Source of the DNA: CAVXHV01 sp963761445
Lineage (GTDB): Bacteria > Planctomycetota > Planctomycetia > Isosphaerales > Isosphaeraceae
Assembly: GCA_963761445.1 (NCBI GenBank)
Contig: CAVXHV010000005.1
Coordinates: 620,001 to 684,000 of the forward strand
Direction of reading: 5' to 3'
DNA: 64,000 nt
In this document: positions 48,945 to 58,219 of the stretch, in pieces
How the letters are laid out: each line of letters opens with the position of its first letter
Position numbering within the stretch: position 1 is the stretch's first letter
The notes under the pieces: model-generated
The model's input: only the letters and a program-made list of their open reading frames with translations
Database searches by the model: none
Told to the model about the DNA's origin: nothing
Program-made: the position numbers and the translations under genes

Positions 48945-50918
48945 TTACCTGGATTTCTCATTGATCACGGCGATACCCCGTGCCAACACGGAATCGGCGT
49001 TGGTCGTGTAATCCTCGACCTCCGGCTTCATCGTAACGTCCACTTCTATTCCGTTGCCGTCGAAAAGCTTGCCGTTTGGTCGGAACGAGGCCATCGATGA
49101 CAATGCAATGACCAAGCGAGTCCTGGCAAGCTGGAACTGGCGTGTCGCGCCGCTGCCGCCGGCGCTGGGTTCGCCCACAATGGTCACCTGGGGCAAGTCG
49201 GCGAAGGCATTCAGAAACCCATCGGCCGCGCTGAACGAGCCGGCGTTGCAGAGAACGACAACAGGCTTGTCGTAGAAGCAATAATCCTTGCCGGGACCGT
49301 CCAGAATGGTCTGAGAAGGGTCTCCGCGGCCGCTCCGCTGGCGGCTGAGGATCATGTAATGCCAGTCGCTGAACTTGCCTTCCGGCAGCAGCCATTCCGG
49401 CTTGAAGAGAGCGGATGCCTGCCGGATGGCGGCACGCTCCTGGTCGTTCCACCCCTCCCAGCCGGCTCGATGGGTCGGCCTGTATTCGATGTGGTCCCTG
49501 GCGAAGCTGGCGCTCAATCGATATGCGGCGATGTTTGTAACGTGCGGTCCGGCGTCGTCCGGCACGAAGAACCCATAGATCCCGCGCATCAGGCCATATG
49601 TCCCGCCTTCGTTGTTGCGAACATCGATGATCAGGGCCTTGGTGTCGCGAAACGATTTGATGTTGGCCGCCGTGAGCTCAACCAACCGGTCGTCCATGGC
49701 GGGAATGAGCAAATAGCCGATATTTCCGTCCAACAGGCGAGTCGGCCGCAATTGCACCTGGGATACCCGATATCCCTGATTGGTCAAGCGGAGTCGCTGC
49801 GCGGCATGCTTGTCGCCATCCCGGGATCGCAGGCCGATAGTGACCGTATCGCTTCCGGGGAGCTTCAACTCCGCGCGTAGCAATTCGACCTTCCCAAGCC
49901 ATTCGAGGGAGCGGCGGCGGATGAGCTGGGGTGAACCGCGGGGCACATACCTGGCTGCGGCGTGGAGCCATCGATCGAGAGGCACGCCATCGATCGATTC
50001 CAGATAAGGACATCCCGGGTCGAGCGACTGATTCAGATTGATTCTCAGTGCCGCGACGCCGCTGGCAGTGTCGGCCGGGCGAAGCGGGAGGAATCCGGAC
50101 ATCGGCAACTCGACGCCCGATTGAACGCTCGCGTGGCAATCGCCGATCTGCATCACCAGTTTCTGCACGTCGGAGACGAAACGAGCGAGTTGTGTCTGCG
50201 AGTTGATGGAGCGACGCAGGTCTGCCAGCGCCTTCTGGTAGTCGAAACCGAGGCGCGTGAGATACGACGACTGGTCCAGAAGTCGACGTTCCAACTCGTC
50301 GATATCCGCCAAATAGTCGGCAACGGTGAGAGCATTGAGCGTCCGGGTTGCCAGGAACGGATCGAGCGAAAAATCGCTGCTATCCGGCGAGACATTGTGC
50401 CCTTCGATCGCGAGCACGTTCCTGCCGGGTCTCAGAAGCGACTTCGCGTCGTGAATCTCGAACTCTTCGTACAACCCGGCTTCATGCTGCTGCACGCGTA
50501 TGCCGCCGGCGTCCTGTTTCACGGAGGCGGAGGCAACCTGTTTGCCGTTCAAGTACGCGACGAAACCGTCGTCAAATTTCACGTACAGATAGAGCGTTTC
50601 GATGCCAGAGAGGCGCTCGAGGTCGAAGAACTTGCGAATATAGACCGCTGTATAGCGATTCCGCATATCATCAAGCACCGTCGCGTCGTCTGAGTCACCG
50701 TAGCCAAACCCTGCGTGACCAGATTTCCACGCGGCATCATCGAAGGAGGCCTGCGTCCAATCGTCTGGCGGATGCGACCTGCCGGCGGAGTATTTCCAGA
50801 CGTCTCCCTTGCCGATCAGAAATGGCGGCGCCTGGGCACGGGACACAGCCGTCGTAACGTTGCCCCACAGCCCAAACGCCAGCAGACCAACGAACCAGTG
50901 CCACAAGATGCCCCGCAT
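48945..50918 (-). CDS. Exported S41-family peptidase with N-terminal beta-sandwich domain
   Basis: From the ATG at 50918 the 657-residue product has a signal peptide (WHWFVGLLAFGLWGNV), an N-terminal galactose-binding-like sandwich (WTQASFDDAAWKSGHAGFGY, YLYVKFDDGFVAYLNGK, VLAIEGHN), a helical linker and an S41 core (IGYLLIPAMDDR, ALIIDVRNNEGG, VVLCNAGSFSAADGF). The serine nucleophile is in AGSFSAADG. The Lys of the Prc-type dyad is not visible: the equivalent segment reads VGEPSAGGSGATRQF. It may therefore be a tricorn-like S41B member or a binding homologue. An upstream in-frame ATG at 51044 is not preferred because it buries the signal peptide. Confidence 0.75.
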   Translation of the reverse strand: MRGILWHWFVGLLAFGLWGNVTTAVSRAQAPPFLIGKGDVWKYSAGRSHPPDDWTQASFDDAAWKSGHAGFGYGDSDDATVLDDMRNRYTAVYIRKFFDLERLSGIETLYLYVKFDDGFVAYLNGKQVASASVKQDAGGIRVQQHEAGLYEEFEIHDAKSLLRPGRNVLAIEGHNVSPDSSDFSLDPFLATRTLNALTVADYLADIDELERRLLDQSSYLTRLGFDYQKALADLRRSINSQTQLARFVSDVQKLVMQIGDCHASVQSGVELPMSGFLPLRPADTASGVAALRINLNQSLDPGCPYLESIDGVPLDRWLHAAARYVPRGSPQLIRRRSLEWLGKVELLRAELKLPGSDTVTIGLRSRDGDKHAAQRLRLTNQGYRVSQVQLRPTRLLDGNIGYLLIPAMDDRLVELTAANIKSFRDTKALIIDVRNNEGGTYGLMRGIYGFFVPDDAGPHVTNIAAYRLSASFARDHIEYRPTHRAGWEGWNDQERAAIRQASALFKPEWLLPEGKFSDWHYMILSRQRSGRGDPSQTILDGPGKDYCFYDKPVVVLCNAGSFSAADGFLNAFADLPQVTIVGEPSAGGSGATRQFQLARTRLVIALSSMASFRPNGKLFDGNGIEVDVTMKPEVEDYTTNADSVLARGIAVINEKSR

Positions 50919-51217
50919 TCGCCTGCTCCGAGCCTTCAAGCCAACCACAATCGTAAACCTTTCTCGGGTCCGATCTCCAATACCACGCTGCCGCAATGTT
51001 CCCACGTTTGAATCGTTTTCAACTGAGCATTCCCGATGCTCCATCTTTCGGCTCTATCTCATTCGCCGTCAATGTCCAAGTCAAGTTGAAGATCTGCTCC
51101 ACGGCACGATCACGTCAAACGTGAATGTGGTCGGAAGACGGAGGCAAGCTGTCTTGAGATCAAGCGCCCCGCATGGACGCTTGGTTCAAGACTCTTCGAG
51201 ACAAACTTTTGCAGTTA

Positions 51218-51246
51218 TTGACTGCCTACCATTTAGTAGGTAGAAT
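51218..51246 (+). promoter_or_regulatory. Promoter of tetR-mug with embedded operator
   Basis: TTGACT (51218-51223), 17-base spacer, TAGAAT (51241-51246). The palindrome CTACC-n8-GGTAG at 51226-51243 fills the spacer and enters the -10 box, which is where a TetR-type repressor would block RNA polymerase. It lies about 100 bases before the tetR ATG. Confidence 0.6.
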
Positions 51247-51346
51247 TGGGGTGATGGGGGCGGAAGAATGACAGAGGACGAGGGTTTCAGGATTGGCTCC
51301 GGGCGGTCCTGAGCGCCTCTCTTTCCTTCCCGAACGGAATCGAGCG

Positions 51347-51943
51347 ATGAGCGATCGCGATACGCGCAGAGAGTTGCTGGATCTGGCCGAGACATTGGTG
51401 CGGACACGGGGCTACAACGGTTTCAGCTATCGCGATCTGGCGGAGCAGATCGGGATCAAGACGGCGAGCATCCACTATCATTTCCCTACCAAGAGTGACC
51501 TGGGCGAAGCCTTGATCGAGAAAGAACGGGAGGTGTTCGCCAGGAACCTCGCTCAGCTCGACGCCGCGGAAAAGGACCCGCGGCGCCGGCTGGAGCGATT
51601 TATCCAGCTTTTTCAGGCCACCACGATTGGTTGTCACAACCGGATGTGCCTGGGGGCCGTGCTTGCGGTTGAGCAGGAAACCTTGCCGGATGCCGTGGGG
51701 CAAGCAGTCCGGCGGCTCTTCGCGGATAACGAGGCGTGGATTGCAAAGTTGTTAGAGGAGGGGCGAAAGAAGCGCCAATTCCGGTTCAAAGGGTCTGCGG
51801 AAGTTGCCGCCCGGTTCGTGTTCTCGTCGCTCGAAGGGGCGTTGTTGATAGCCAGAGCCTTTCACGATACCGGCCGGTTCGAGGCCACAACCCAATGGAT
51901 TCTTGAGACCCTCACTGGTAATTGGAAGGAGCGTTCGTCATGA
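51347..51943 (+). CDS. TetR/AcrR-family transcriptional regulator
   Basis: A 198-residue regulator from the ATG at 51347; the in-frame TTG at 51293 adds 18 unlikely residues. HTH: RTRGYNGFSYRDLAEQIGIKTASIHYHFPTKSDL (given in parts: FSYRDLAEQIGIK, SIHYHFPTKSDL), standard TetR DNA-binding form. The C-terminal ligand domain resembles TetR_C_11-type AcrR relatives and contains two Cys (GCHNRMCLGAV). It probably represses its own promoter. The stop overlaps the mug start (ATGA), so the two genes are coupled. Confidence 0.88.
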   Translation: MSDRDTRRELLDLAETLVRTRGYNGFSYRDLAEQIGIKTASIHYHFPTKSDLGEALIEKEREVFARNLAQLDAAEKDPRRRLERFIQLFQATTIGCHNRMCLGAVLAVEQETLPDAVGQAVRRLFADNEAWIAKLLEEGRKKRQFRFKGSAEVAARFVFSSLEGALLIARAFHDTGRFEATTQWILETLTGNWKERSS

Positions 51944-52545
51944 TCCGGATAGGGCTCGGCCCCATGAATCGGAGATTGCCTACTCCATGGAAACCCACGA
52001 AGGCCCAGCTCGTCGCCGCGCGCAACAAGCGCGTCCCGGATCTCGCTGCCAAAAACTTGATCGTCCTCTTTGCCGGCATCAACCCCGGCCTCTACACGGC
52101 TGCTATCGGCCGCCACTTTGGCCGCCCTGGCAACCGCTTCTGGCCCGCCCTGCACGGCGGCGGCTTCACGCCGCGCGTCTTTTCACCTTTTGAAGAATCT
52201 CTGCTTCTCGACCGCAATTTCGGCATCACCAACATCGTCCAACGCGCCACGGCCCGCGCCGATGAACTCACTGACGACGAACTTCGCGCCGGTGGCCAGC
52301 GCCTCGAAGCAAAAGTCAAACGCTGGCGCCCCACCGTCGTGGCGTTCGTCGGCATTGGCCCCTACCGCATTGTCTCCGGCATCAGAGACGCAGGCGTCGG
52401 CCTTCAGAAGGCCCCTTTCGGCGGCAGCCACGCCTGGGTGCTCCCCAACCCCAGCGGGCTCAACGCCCACTACCAACCGGCCGCCCTCGCAGAACTCTTC
52501 GGAGAGCTCCGTGTCTGGGCCGTTGCACAGCACGGCGGCCGCTGA
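51940..52545 (+). CDS. mug: G:T/U mismatch-specific DNA glycosylase, Mug family
   Basis: Removes uracil or thymine mispaired with guanine. From the ATG at 51940 (AAGGAG nine bases upstream, inside the tetR end), 201 residues. Family motifs: FAGINPGLYTAAIGRHFGRP with the catalytic Asn of GINPG, GNRFWPAL, and the wedge loop LPNPSGLNAHY. The N-terminal 35 residues are extra compared with E. coli Mug. Codon use is more C-ending than in neighbours, a possible sign of transfer. Pairing with a TetR regulator is unusual for a repair gene. Confidence 0.88.
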   Translation: MIRIGLGPMNRRLPTPWKPTKAQLVAARNKRVPDLAAKNLIVLFAGINPGLYTAAIGRHFGRPGNRFWPALHGGGFTPRVFSPFEESLLLDRNFGITNIVQRATARADELTDDELRAGGQRLEAKVKRWRPTVVAFVGIGPYRIVSGIRDAGVGLQKAPFGGSHAWVLPNPSGLNAHYQPAALAELFGELRVWAVAQHGGR

Positions 52546-52667
52546 AAAAATGGAGCCGTCCGAGCTGGATCGTTCCGTGGCTCGCCGTGTGCTGCGGAAT
52601 CCGATTGGCTGCGGATTCCATCGCGGCTTTCAAACTTCGGGCGGTTTAATGTCAGAGGAGTGAAACA

Positions 52668-53615
52668 GTGACAGACCTCGACGACCTTCGCTATACGAAG
52701 ATCGCGCTCAACACTGGATCCGGCGCAATTCCCGCGCTCGGATTTGGCACATTGATTCCCGACCCTGTGGCAACCAAAACCGCGACCAAGGCGGCGCTGG
52801 AAGCAGGATTTCGCCAGCTCGACGCTGCGGAACGCTACCGAAATGAAAAGGAGGTCGGCGAAGCGATGCAGGAGGTGTTCAAGGCGGGGAAGATCAAGCG
52901 GGAGGACGTGTTCATTGCCACGAAGCTCTGGAATAACAATCATCGTCCCGAACGCGTCAAACCCGCCTTCGAAGCCAGTCTCAAGAAACTCCAACTCGAT
53001 TACGTCGATCTGTATCTGATTCACACCCCCTTTGCCTTTCAACCTGGAGACGAGCAAGACCCGAGGGATGCGAGCGGCAATGTGATTTATGACAAAGGAG
53101 TGACGTTGCAGGATACGTGGAGGGCGCTCGAGGGCCTGGTGGACGAGGGCAAGTGCAAGGCCATCGGGTTATCCGACATCAGCCTGGAACACACGAGAGA
53201 AATCTTCGACTTCGCGAGGATCAAGCCTGCAGTTGTTCACGTCGAATCCCATCCGTATCTGCCGCAATTGGACCTTCTGGAGTATTGCGGAAAGAATGGC
53301 ATCGTGTTGCAAGCGTTCGCGGCGCTAGGGCACAGCAGCGAGCCCAAGTTGCTGGAAGATCCTGTCATTACCGCGATCGCGAAGCGAGTCAACAAGACCC
53401 CCGCGCAAGTCTTGCTCGCCTGGGCTATCCAGCGCGGGACGGCCCTCCTGACGACGTCGAAGACCCCCAGCCGGATCAAGGAGAACTTTGACGTCTCCAC
53501 CCTTCCTCAAGACGCCATGCTGGAGATTAGCGAAGGAATCAAGTCGCGGATCAGGTTCAACGCCGTTGTAGAGACCGGCGTTCCCGGGTTCATTCCGCGA
53601 GCGAAGGGGGGTTGA
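52668..53615 (+). CDS. Aldo/keto reductase
   Basis: NAD(P)H-dependent carbonyl reductase, TIM barrel, 315 residues. GTG start with GAGGAG eight bases upstream. Catalytic tetrad readable: Asp in FRQLDAAERY, Tyr in AERYRNEKEVG, Lys in FIATKLWNNNH, His in LYLIHTPFAF. Cofactor-side motifs LLTTSKTPSRIKENF and GFGT at the start are present. The usual iDTA is LDAA. It follows the Mug gene after 122 bases and may be in the same transcript. Substrate not known. Confidence 0.88.
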   Translation: MTDLDDLRYTKIALNTGSGAIPALGFGTLIPDPVATKTATKAALEAGFRQLDAAERYRNEKEVGEAMQEVFKAGKIKREDVFIATKLWNNNHRPERVKPAFEASLKKLQLDYVDLYLIHTPFAFQPGDEQDPRDASGNVIYDKGVTLQDTWRALEGLVDEGKCKAIGLSDISLEHTREIFDFARIKPAVVHVESHPYLPQLDLLEYCGKNGIVLQAFAALGHSSEPKLLEDPVITAIAKRVNKTPAQVLLAWAIQRGTALLTTSKTPSRIKENFDVSTLPQDAMLEISEGIKSRIRFNAVVETGVPGFIPRAKGG

Positions 53616-53647
53616 GACAAGAATAAGCGTTTACGTTTCGAAGCCTG

Positions 53648-55102
53648 CTACGCGTCGTCCGCAGCCGGGGGCTTCGGCAACTTACCTTCGAGTCCTGCGT
53701 ATCTCTCACCCGTCTTCTTGAAGACTGAGCCGTTGTCGATGAACTTCCGCTGCTGGCGCTGCTCGTTGGCCACCGCGAACATTCTGCGCACCGATCGCGG
53801 GGCTGCTTTCGTTGCCGGCCTCGCTTCGGCTGCTCTCCTTGTCTGGTCGCCAGGTGTCGATCAGCTCGGGGACGACCTCGAGGAGTAGCTTCACGCGGAT
53901 GGCCCGGGCGAGCTTCGGATCTTCGAGCTTCGCCAGAACCTGAGCCGGTGTTTTCTGAGCGGTGCCGAAAACAGTCTTCACCTGGCCGTCGTCGGTGTCG
54001 GTGTCGGTGTCCGTATCCGTGGGCGCCGGGCTGAGCGCCAAACGCGCGAGGGGCTGGAGTGCGAGCTTCTGCGTTTTGAGGGGATCGCGGTCCAGTACGC
54101 CTGCCTTGTATGCGTGCACCTCCTCGAGTATGCCGCGCAATGCGGCAGCGAGCGCCGTCTGGGACTCGGCCCGCGACGGATCGAGAGAGACCCGCAGGAG
54201 GTTCGCGAGGTGCTCGTTCTGCAGTTTTCGATCGCTCGGGTGGCGTTCCGCAGCCTGCATGAGGATTGCATTAGCCCACCGTGTCTGTCCGGCCTTGGAT
54301 TCGATCAGCGCACGTAGTGACGCCGCCTCTTTTTCGTCGATCGCCCGCATGGTGAAACCGGCCGAGGGGCCAGTGGCCGCTTTCGTCGTCTTTGTGACAG
54401 GCGGCGGCATCGCTGGGCTGCGCGGCGCTGGCTCAGGGGCCGGTGGGGCCATGGGCGTGCCCGCCGCCGGAGCCGGTTCAGCCGGCTGGTTATGTTGCCG
54501 AAGTGGCCCAGACGGGAGCCGCCGTGCCTGAGTCGGCGCCGGCCGGGCGCCTCACGCTCTGATTCAATTTCGGCGGGCGGTGACGGTACGTCATCACCGA
54601 GCTCGGCCAGGGCAAGCTCGTGGAGTCGATCTGCGTCGTCCAGATCGTTGTCCCGCTCATCGAGCAGGGGGACTGTAATGGCCAGGTCTTTTATCTTCTC
54701 ACCGTCTGCATTGTCGAATTCGGTCAGGACGAGCGCATCCCGGTCCATCCGGCAGAAGATCTCTCGGACGCCGACCTCCTGACGCTTGCCGACGATGTTG
54801 ACATAGGTGATCTTGATCGAGGGCGCCGAGGGACGTTTGGTCATCACGTCCCTGTAACTAGGGTCGGCTGCGGCGATCGCCAGGAATTGACGGGCGGCAT
54901 ACGCGCCGTAGGTGGCGGGGTCGGTCTGGTCGATCCGCAAGCGACCTTGATCGTCCTTGATGACCCGGATCTCCGGTATCGACCATGCCGTCGACGCTCG
55001 AGGCGATTCGGATCGTGGCTCGGCCTCTCTGCGTCCGCCTTGATCGGTCGCGCCTGTCACCGCACCCTTTCTCGAATGTTTGGAGGGTAGATATTCGGTC
55101 AC
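53648..55102 (-). CDS. Unrecognised protein with Asp/Thr repeat (two frame breaks)
   Basis: About 483 codons assembled from three frames. N-terminal part (GTG 55102, MTEYLPSKHSRKG) has a compact region with IPEIRVIKDDQGRLRI, TYGAYAARQFLAIAAADPSY and KITYVNIVGKRQEVGVREIF; then a Pro/Ala-rich linker; then a helical region (IDEKEAASLRALIESKAGQT, FTMRAIDEKEAA) with a DTDTDTDTDD run encoded by a hexanucleotide repeat near 53990-54020. Breaks near 54555 and 53815; in the corrected frame the tail reads MFAVANEQRQQRKFIDNG and ends with KLPKPPAADDA at TAG 53648. I do not recognise a family. No signal peptide or membrane segment. The frame continuity across the breaks is inference. Confidence 0.5.
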
Positions 55103-55297
55103 AAGTTATCCAACCCCAGGCGCCGTTCATGCCGGCGCCCCGCCGCCTGGCGCGGTACGCCACTTTCCACTCGGATCCCGTAACGTGAATCCTTGACCAG
55201 GTCTGTTCCTCTGTCCTTTTGACGCTTGATCCCGCCAAGAAGTTCCATCCCAAACCGACGAAGCTCCTTACCAGGAACGATAACAATCTGACGAACG

Positions 55298-55325
55298 ATT
55301 ATACCCGACGTGACATCTGCGGTAA
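55298..55325 (-). promoter_or_regulatory. Candidate promoter for the unrecognised gene at 55102
   Basis: On the minus strand TTACCG, 16-base spacer, then a perfect TATAAT (55303-55298). It gives a leader of about 185 bases before the GTG at 55102. Nothing else was found in the gene-free stretch 55103-55414. Confidence 0.35.
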
Positions 55326-55414
55326 GAAAATAACGGAACGCGGTGCAGAGCGTTCCCATTGCTGGGCCGGGGGTTCACTTTACCGGGAGCGAATATGTCC
55401 GCAAATCTCGGCGA

Positions 55415-56480
55415 CTAGCTCACGTCCTGTATTTCGCCTGTCTCTGCAGTGTCGTATCCCGGCAAATCGCCGAGCGCCTTGCGATAGGCCGGTGAGCGCA
55501 CGACAGCACGCAGTGCCTGAATCCTGGGATCGTGTCCCCAGCGGGTAGAAAAGCATAGGTCATAAGCCTCCTCGCGGACCCCGAGGAAGTCCAGCGCGGC
55601 CTCGTCGCTGACCAGGCGGAGGCAGACGCCCGCGTCGGCGCAGCCGCTGCGAATCGCCTCGGCGACGCCTCGGTGGTCCGAAGCCATGAACCGGGGCGTC
55701 ACCGGGCGGCCGCTCAGCACCTCATCGAGGCACTGCCGCGCACCGGACCCGTCCTCTCGAGAGATCCAGCGGAGGTCGGAACGCGCCGCGGCGCGCACGG
55801 ACGTGAATCGGCGGCCGGGTGCAAACGCGATCCCCTCCTCCCAGCGAGCGACGCGGAGGAGCATAAAACCGGTGCTGATCTCGCGCCGGACGACCCTCGC
55901 GTTCCCGTCCGGCTTTCCGGCCGTGGTGAGATGCACTCCAGCGGCATGGACCAGGCCCTGACCGAGCAGCGTCAGGGCGGTCCGGCTGGGGAAATGCAAG
56001 GCGATGAGCCGCACGCCGGCGGTGCGCGCGCAGCTCCTCAGCCAGCAGGCCCACGGCCGGATCGCAGCAGGCCATCACCAGGGTTTGACGCGGGTCGCAG
56101 CGTCCTCGTCGCTGGAATATCCCGTCCCGATAGATACCGTCGTGTGGGACCACCCCCATGGGCGTTGCCGTGGCGGGGTATCGCCGCTCGAGCCCACCCA
56201 CGTCCGCCATCCAATATCGGCACGCTTCGGGCCCCGGCGGCCAGGCCCACTGTGGTTCCCGGAGTTCGGGACGGCGGAAGTGGAACAGGTCCTCGACCCG
56301 GCACTCGAGCGCGGCTGCAAGGGCGAGCGCCGCCGCCGCAGATGGGATCAGTCGCCCCATCTCGATGGCGCTGATGCCCGCGCGCGAGAGGCCCGAGCGC
56401 CGGGCCAGCTCGTCCTGAGACCAGCCGCGGTCGGTGCGCCGGGACCGCAGAAGGTTTTCGAACGGGGGCAGGTTCGCCAT
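55415..56480 (-). CDS. XRE-type HTH regulator with periplasmic-binding-protein-like domain (one frameshift)
   Basis: Cytoplasmic regulator of about 355 residues. N-terminal HTH (RGWSQDELARRSGLSRAGISA, with the XRE spacing), then a PBP-like ligand domain of the molybdate/sulfate-binding PBP_like_2 type: VMACCDPAVGLLAEEL, LIALHFPSRTALTLLGQGL, VHAAGVHLT, GSGARQCLDEVLSG, DHRGVAEAIRSGCADAGVCL. The frame breaks at about 56030 (one base missing before VRLIALHF). The ligand may be molybdate or another small anion; no transporter gene is next to it. ATG 56480 preferred over 56486. Divergent from the DUF1559 gene across a palindrome-bearing region. Confidence 0.78.
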
Positions 56481-56492
56481 GATCATGTCATC

Positions 56493-56514
56493 GTACGCCG
56501 TACTTGTGACGTCA
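56493..56514. promoter_or_regulatory. Palindromes GTACGCCGTAC and TGACGTCA, candidate operator
   Basis: Perfect 11-base palindrome at 56493-56503 and perfect 8-base palindrome at 56507-56514, 13 bases upstream of the XRE-regulator ATG and over the -35 box of the divergent promoter. Likely the regulator's own site. Confidence 0.4.
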
Positions 56515-56532
56515 TCAAGCCGCCATTATAGT
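56504..56532 (+). promoter_or_regulatory. Promoter of the DUF1559 gene
   Basis: TTGTGA (56504-56509), 17-base spacer, TATAGT (56527-56532), 80 bases before the ATG at 56613. Confidence 0.5.
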
Positions 56533-56612
56533 GGCGGGTTCGATACGATCCTGGCGCAGCGGCCCGAACGGCCCGTCAGGAGTAAACTCACTTCTGGCTC
56601 AAAGGCACATCC

Positions 56613-57691
56613 ATGAGAAACGCGCGAAACCGCCCGGCCTTCACCCTGATCGAGCTACTGGTCGTCATCGCGATCATTGCCGTCCTTATCGCCCTGCTCC
56701 TGCCCGCGGTCCAGTCCGCCCGCGAGGCTGCGAGGCGAGCGAGCTGCAGCAACAACATGAAACAGATCGGCCTGGCCCTGCACAACTACATGACGGCAGT
56801 GGATACGCTGCCGCCGGGCCGGTTCAACTCGCACATTACGGGCATGGGCAACGTGTGGGGTGGATACTCGCAAATACTGCCACACCTCGACCAAGGGGTG
56901 ATTTTCAACGCGTGCAATTTCAATCTTGCACCGGAGCTTGAGACCGGCCTGCCATCGGCCGCGGCCAACTTGACGGTTGCGGGCACCTTTATCAACTCAC
57001 TTCTGTGTCCGTCGGACGCGGCGTCGGCCGTGCTGATCACCGTCGGGGGTGAAAACTACGCCTCACACAACTACGACCTGAACGTGGGCTCGACCTACGC
57101 GCGCTCCAGGAGCGGTTCCCGGCGGGGGTGACTTCGCCGTTTGGTGTGTTGCCCAATGGCGTCTTCTTCGAGAACCGGGGCGTGCGCCCATCCGAGTTCA
57201 TCGATGGCATGTCGAACACTGTTGCCGTGGCCGAGACGATCCGCTCGAACCAGAACTCGACCTACGCGACCGAACCGACCCGCGTTTTCCTCGTGACTGG
57301 AAACAACACGAGCACCGGGCCGCCGCTGACCTCTGACGCCGATTACGTGGCCTACTGCCTGTCGCTGTCGGCGAGCACGACCCAGTTCCAGGCGACCAAG
57401 GGTGTCCGCTGGCACTATGGCGCGCCGGGCCACTCGATGTACAACCACCGCAGAGCCCCTAACGATCTGAACCCGGACTGCCGCGGCGGCCTGCCGCACA
57501 GCAACAAATCCGACCCGGAATGGAGCTATCTCTCGCTCAACGTCACCACGCGGAGCAACCACCCGGGCGGCGTCCAGGTGCTGATGGCCGATGGCCACGT
57601 CCAGTTCATCAAGAACTCGATCAACCTGGCGACCTGGCAGGCACTCGGGAGCCGCAACGGAGGCGAGGTGGTTTCGGCTGATGCGTACTGA
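56613..57691 (+). CDS. DUF1559 domain protein with pilin-like N-terminus (one frameshift)
   Basis: Planctomycete hallmark family, about 358 residues. The prepilin-type signal (RPAFTLIELLVVIAIIAVLI) is followed by LLPAVQSAREAARRASC, then a beta-rich domain (CPSDAAS; DGMSNTVAVAETI) and the C-terminal H-x-DG segment VLMADGHVQFIKNSIN. Exported and probably processed by prepilin peptidase; role unknown. The frame breaks at about 57107; one shift gives STYAR-LQERFPAGVTSPFGVL and continues to TGA 57691. Planctomycete genomes carry many paralogues, so this copy may be dispensable. Confidence 0.88.
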
Positions 57692-57774
57692 AGATTGGCA
57701 CCGTGCAGAAGGATGATACCGATACCATCGGGAGAGCGGTGAGGGTTCGGGTTCAGAACTTCCCGTAGTCGTTC

Positions 57775-58203
57775 TCAGGCCCGTTCTCGTTTTTGGACCG
57801 AGCCCAGGATGCCCGCGATGGTCGTCTTGGCGAGCTGCTCGTCCATCCGCCGCTCGACCTCGCCATAGACCGCTGTCAGGACGCCCTGGATGTTCCGACC
57901 CACCGGGCAGAGCGGGTTGGGCTCGTTCCGGTGCAGGGCAATCGTCTCGCCGAGCGGCTCGACCGCCCGGAGCACATCCAGGAGCGTGATTCGCCCGGCG
58001 GGGACCTTGAGCCGCCAGCCGCCGCCGATCCCCCCTTGGGACTCGACGATCCCGGCTTCGCGGAGCCCGCCGAGGAGGCGGCGGACCACTACGGGATTCG
58101 TGTTGACGCTCCCGGCGATGTACTCCGAGGTCTGGGCCTGGTCCGGCGTCAACGCGAGCAGGGTCATGATGTGGACGCCGACGGTGAGCTTGGAACTGAG
58201 CAT
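57775..58203 (-). CDS. Rrf2-family transcriptional regulator (YwnA-like)
   Basis: From the ATG at 58203 (GGAG site), 142 residues. Winged HTH: QTSEYIAGSVNTNPVVVRRLLGGLREAGIV, in parts SEYIAGSVNTNPVVVRRLL and GIVESQGGIGGGWRL. Only one Cys is seen (NPLCPVGRNIQ) where Fe-S Rrf2 proteins such as IscR or NsrR have three, so a cluster-free, thiol-switch regulator of the YwnA type is likelier. It has its own promoter and lies 85 bases after bshA, the thiol-synthesis gene, on the same strand. Confidence 0.85.
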   Translation of the reverse strand: MLSSKLTVGVHIMTLLALTPDQAQTSEYIAGSVNTNPVVVRRLLGGLREAGIVESQGGIGGGWRLKVPAGRITLLDVLRAVEPLGETIALHRNEPNPLCPVGRNIQGVLTAVYGEVERRMDEQLAKTTIAGILGSVQKRERA

Positions 58204-58219
58204 TGCCACTCCGATTCGC

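Noticed and set aside
53985..54025. Tandem hexanucleotide repeat considered as CRISPR or regulatory repeat
   Set aside because: Units are six bases, in frame, and encode Asp-Thr; no spacers.
54858..55359. Two short minus-strand frames upstream of 55102
   Set aside because: No family resemblance, poor composition, and a promoter-like sequence lies within them.
27390..57691. Idea that many genes here use programmed frameshifting
   Set aside because: Breaks occur in unrelated families at ordinary G/C runs without conserved slippery sites; consensus error explains them better, the transposase A6G8 run being the only plausible exception.
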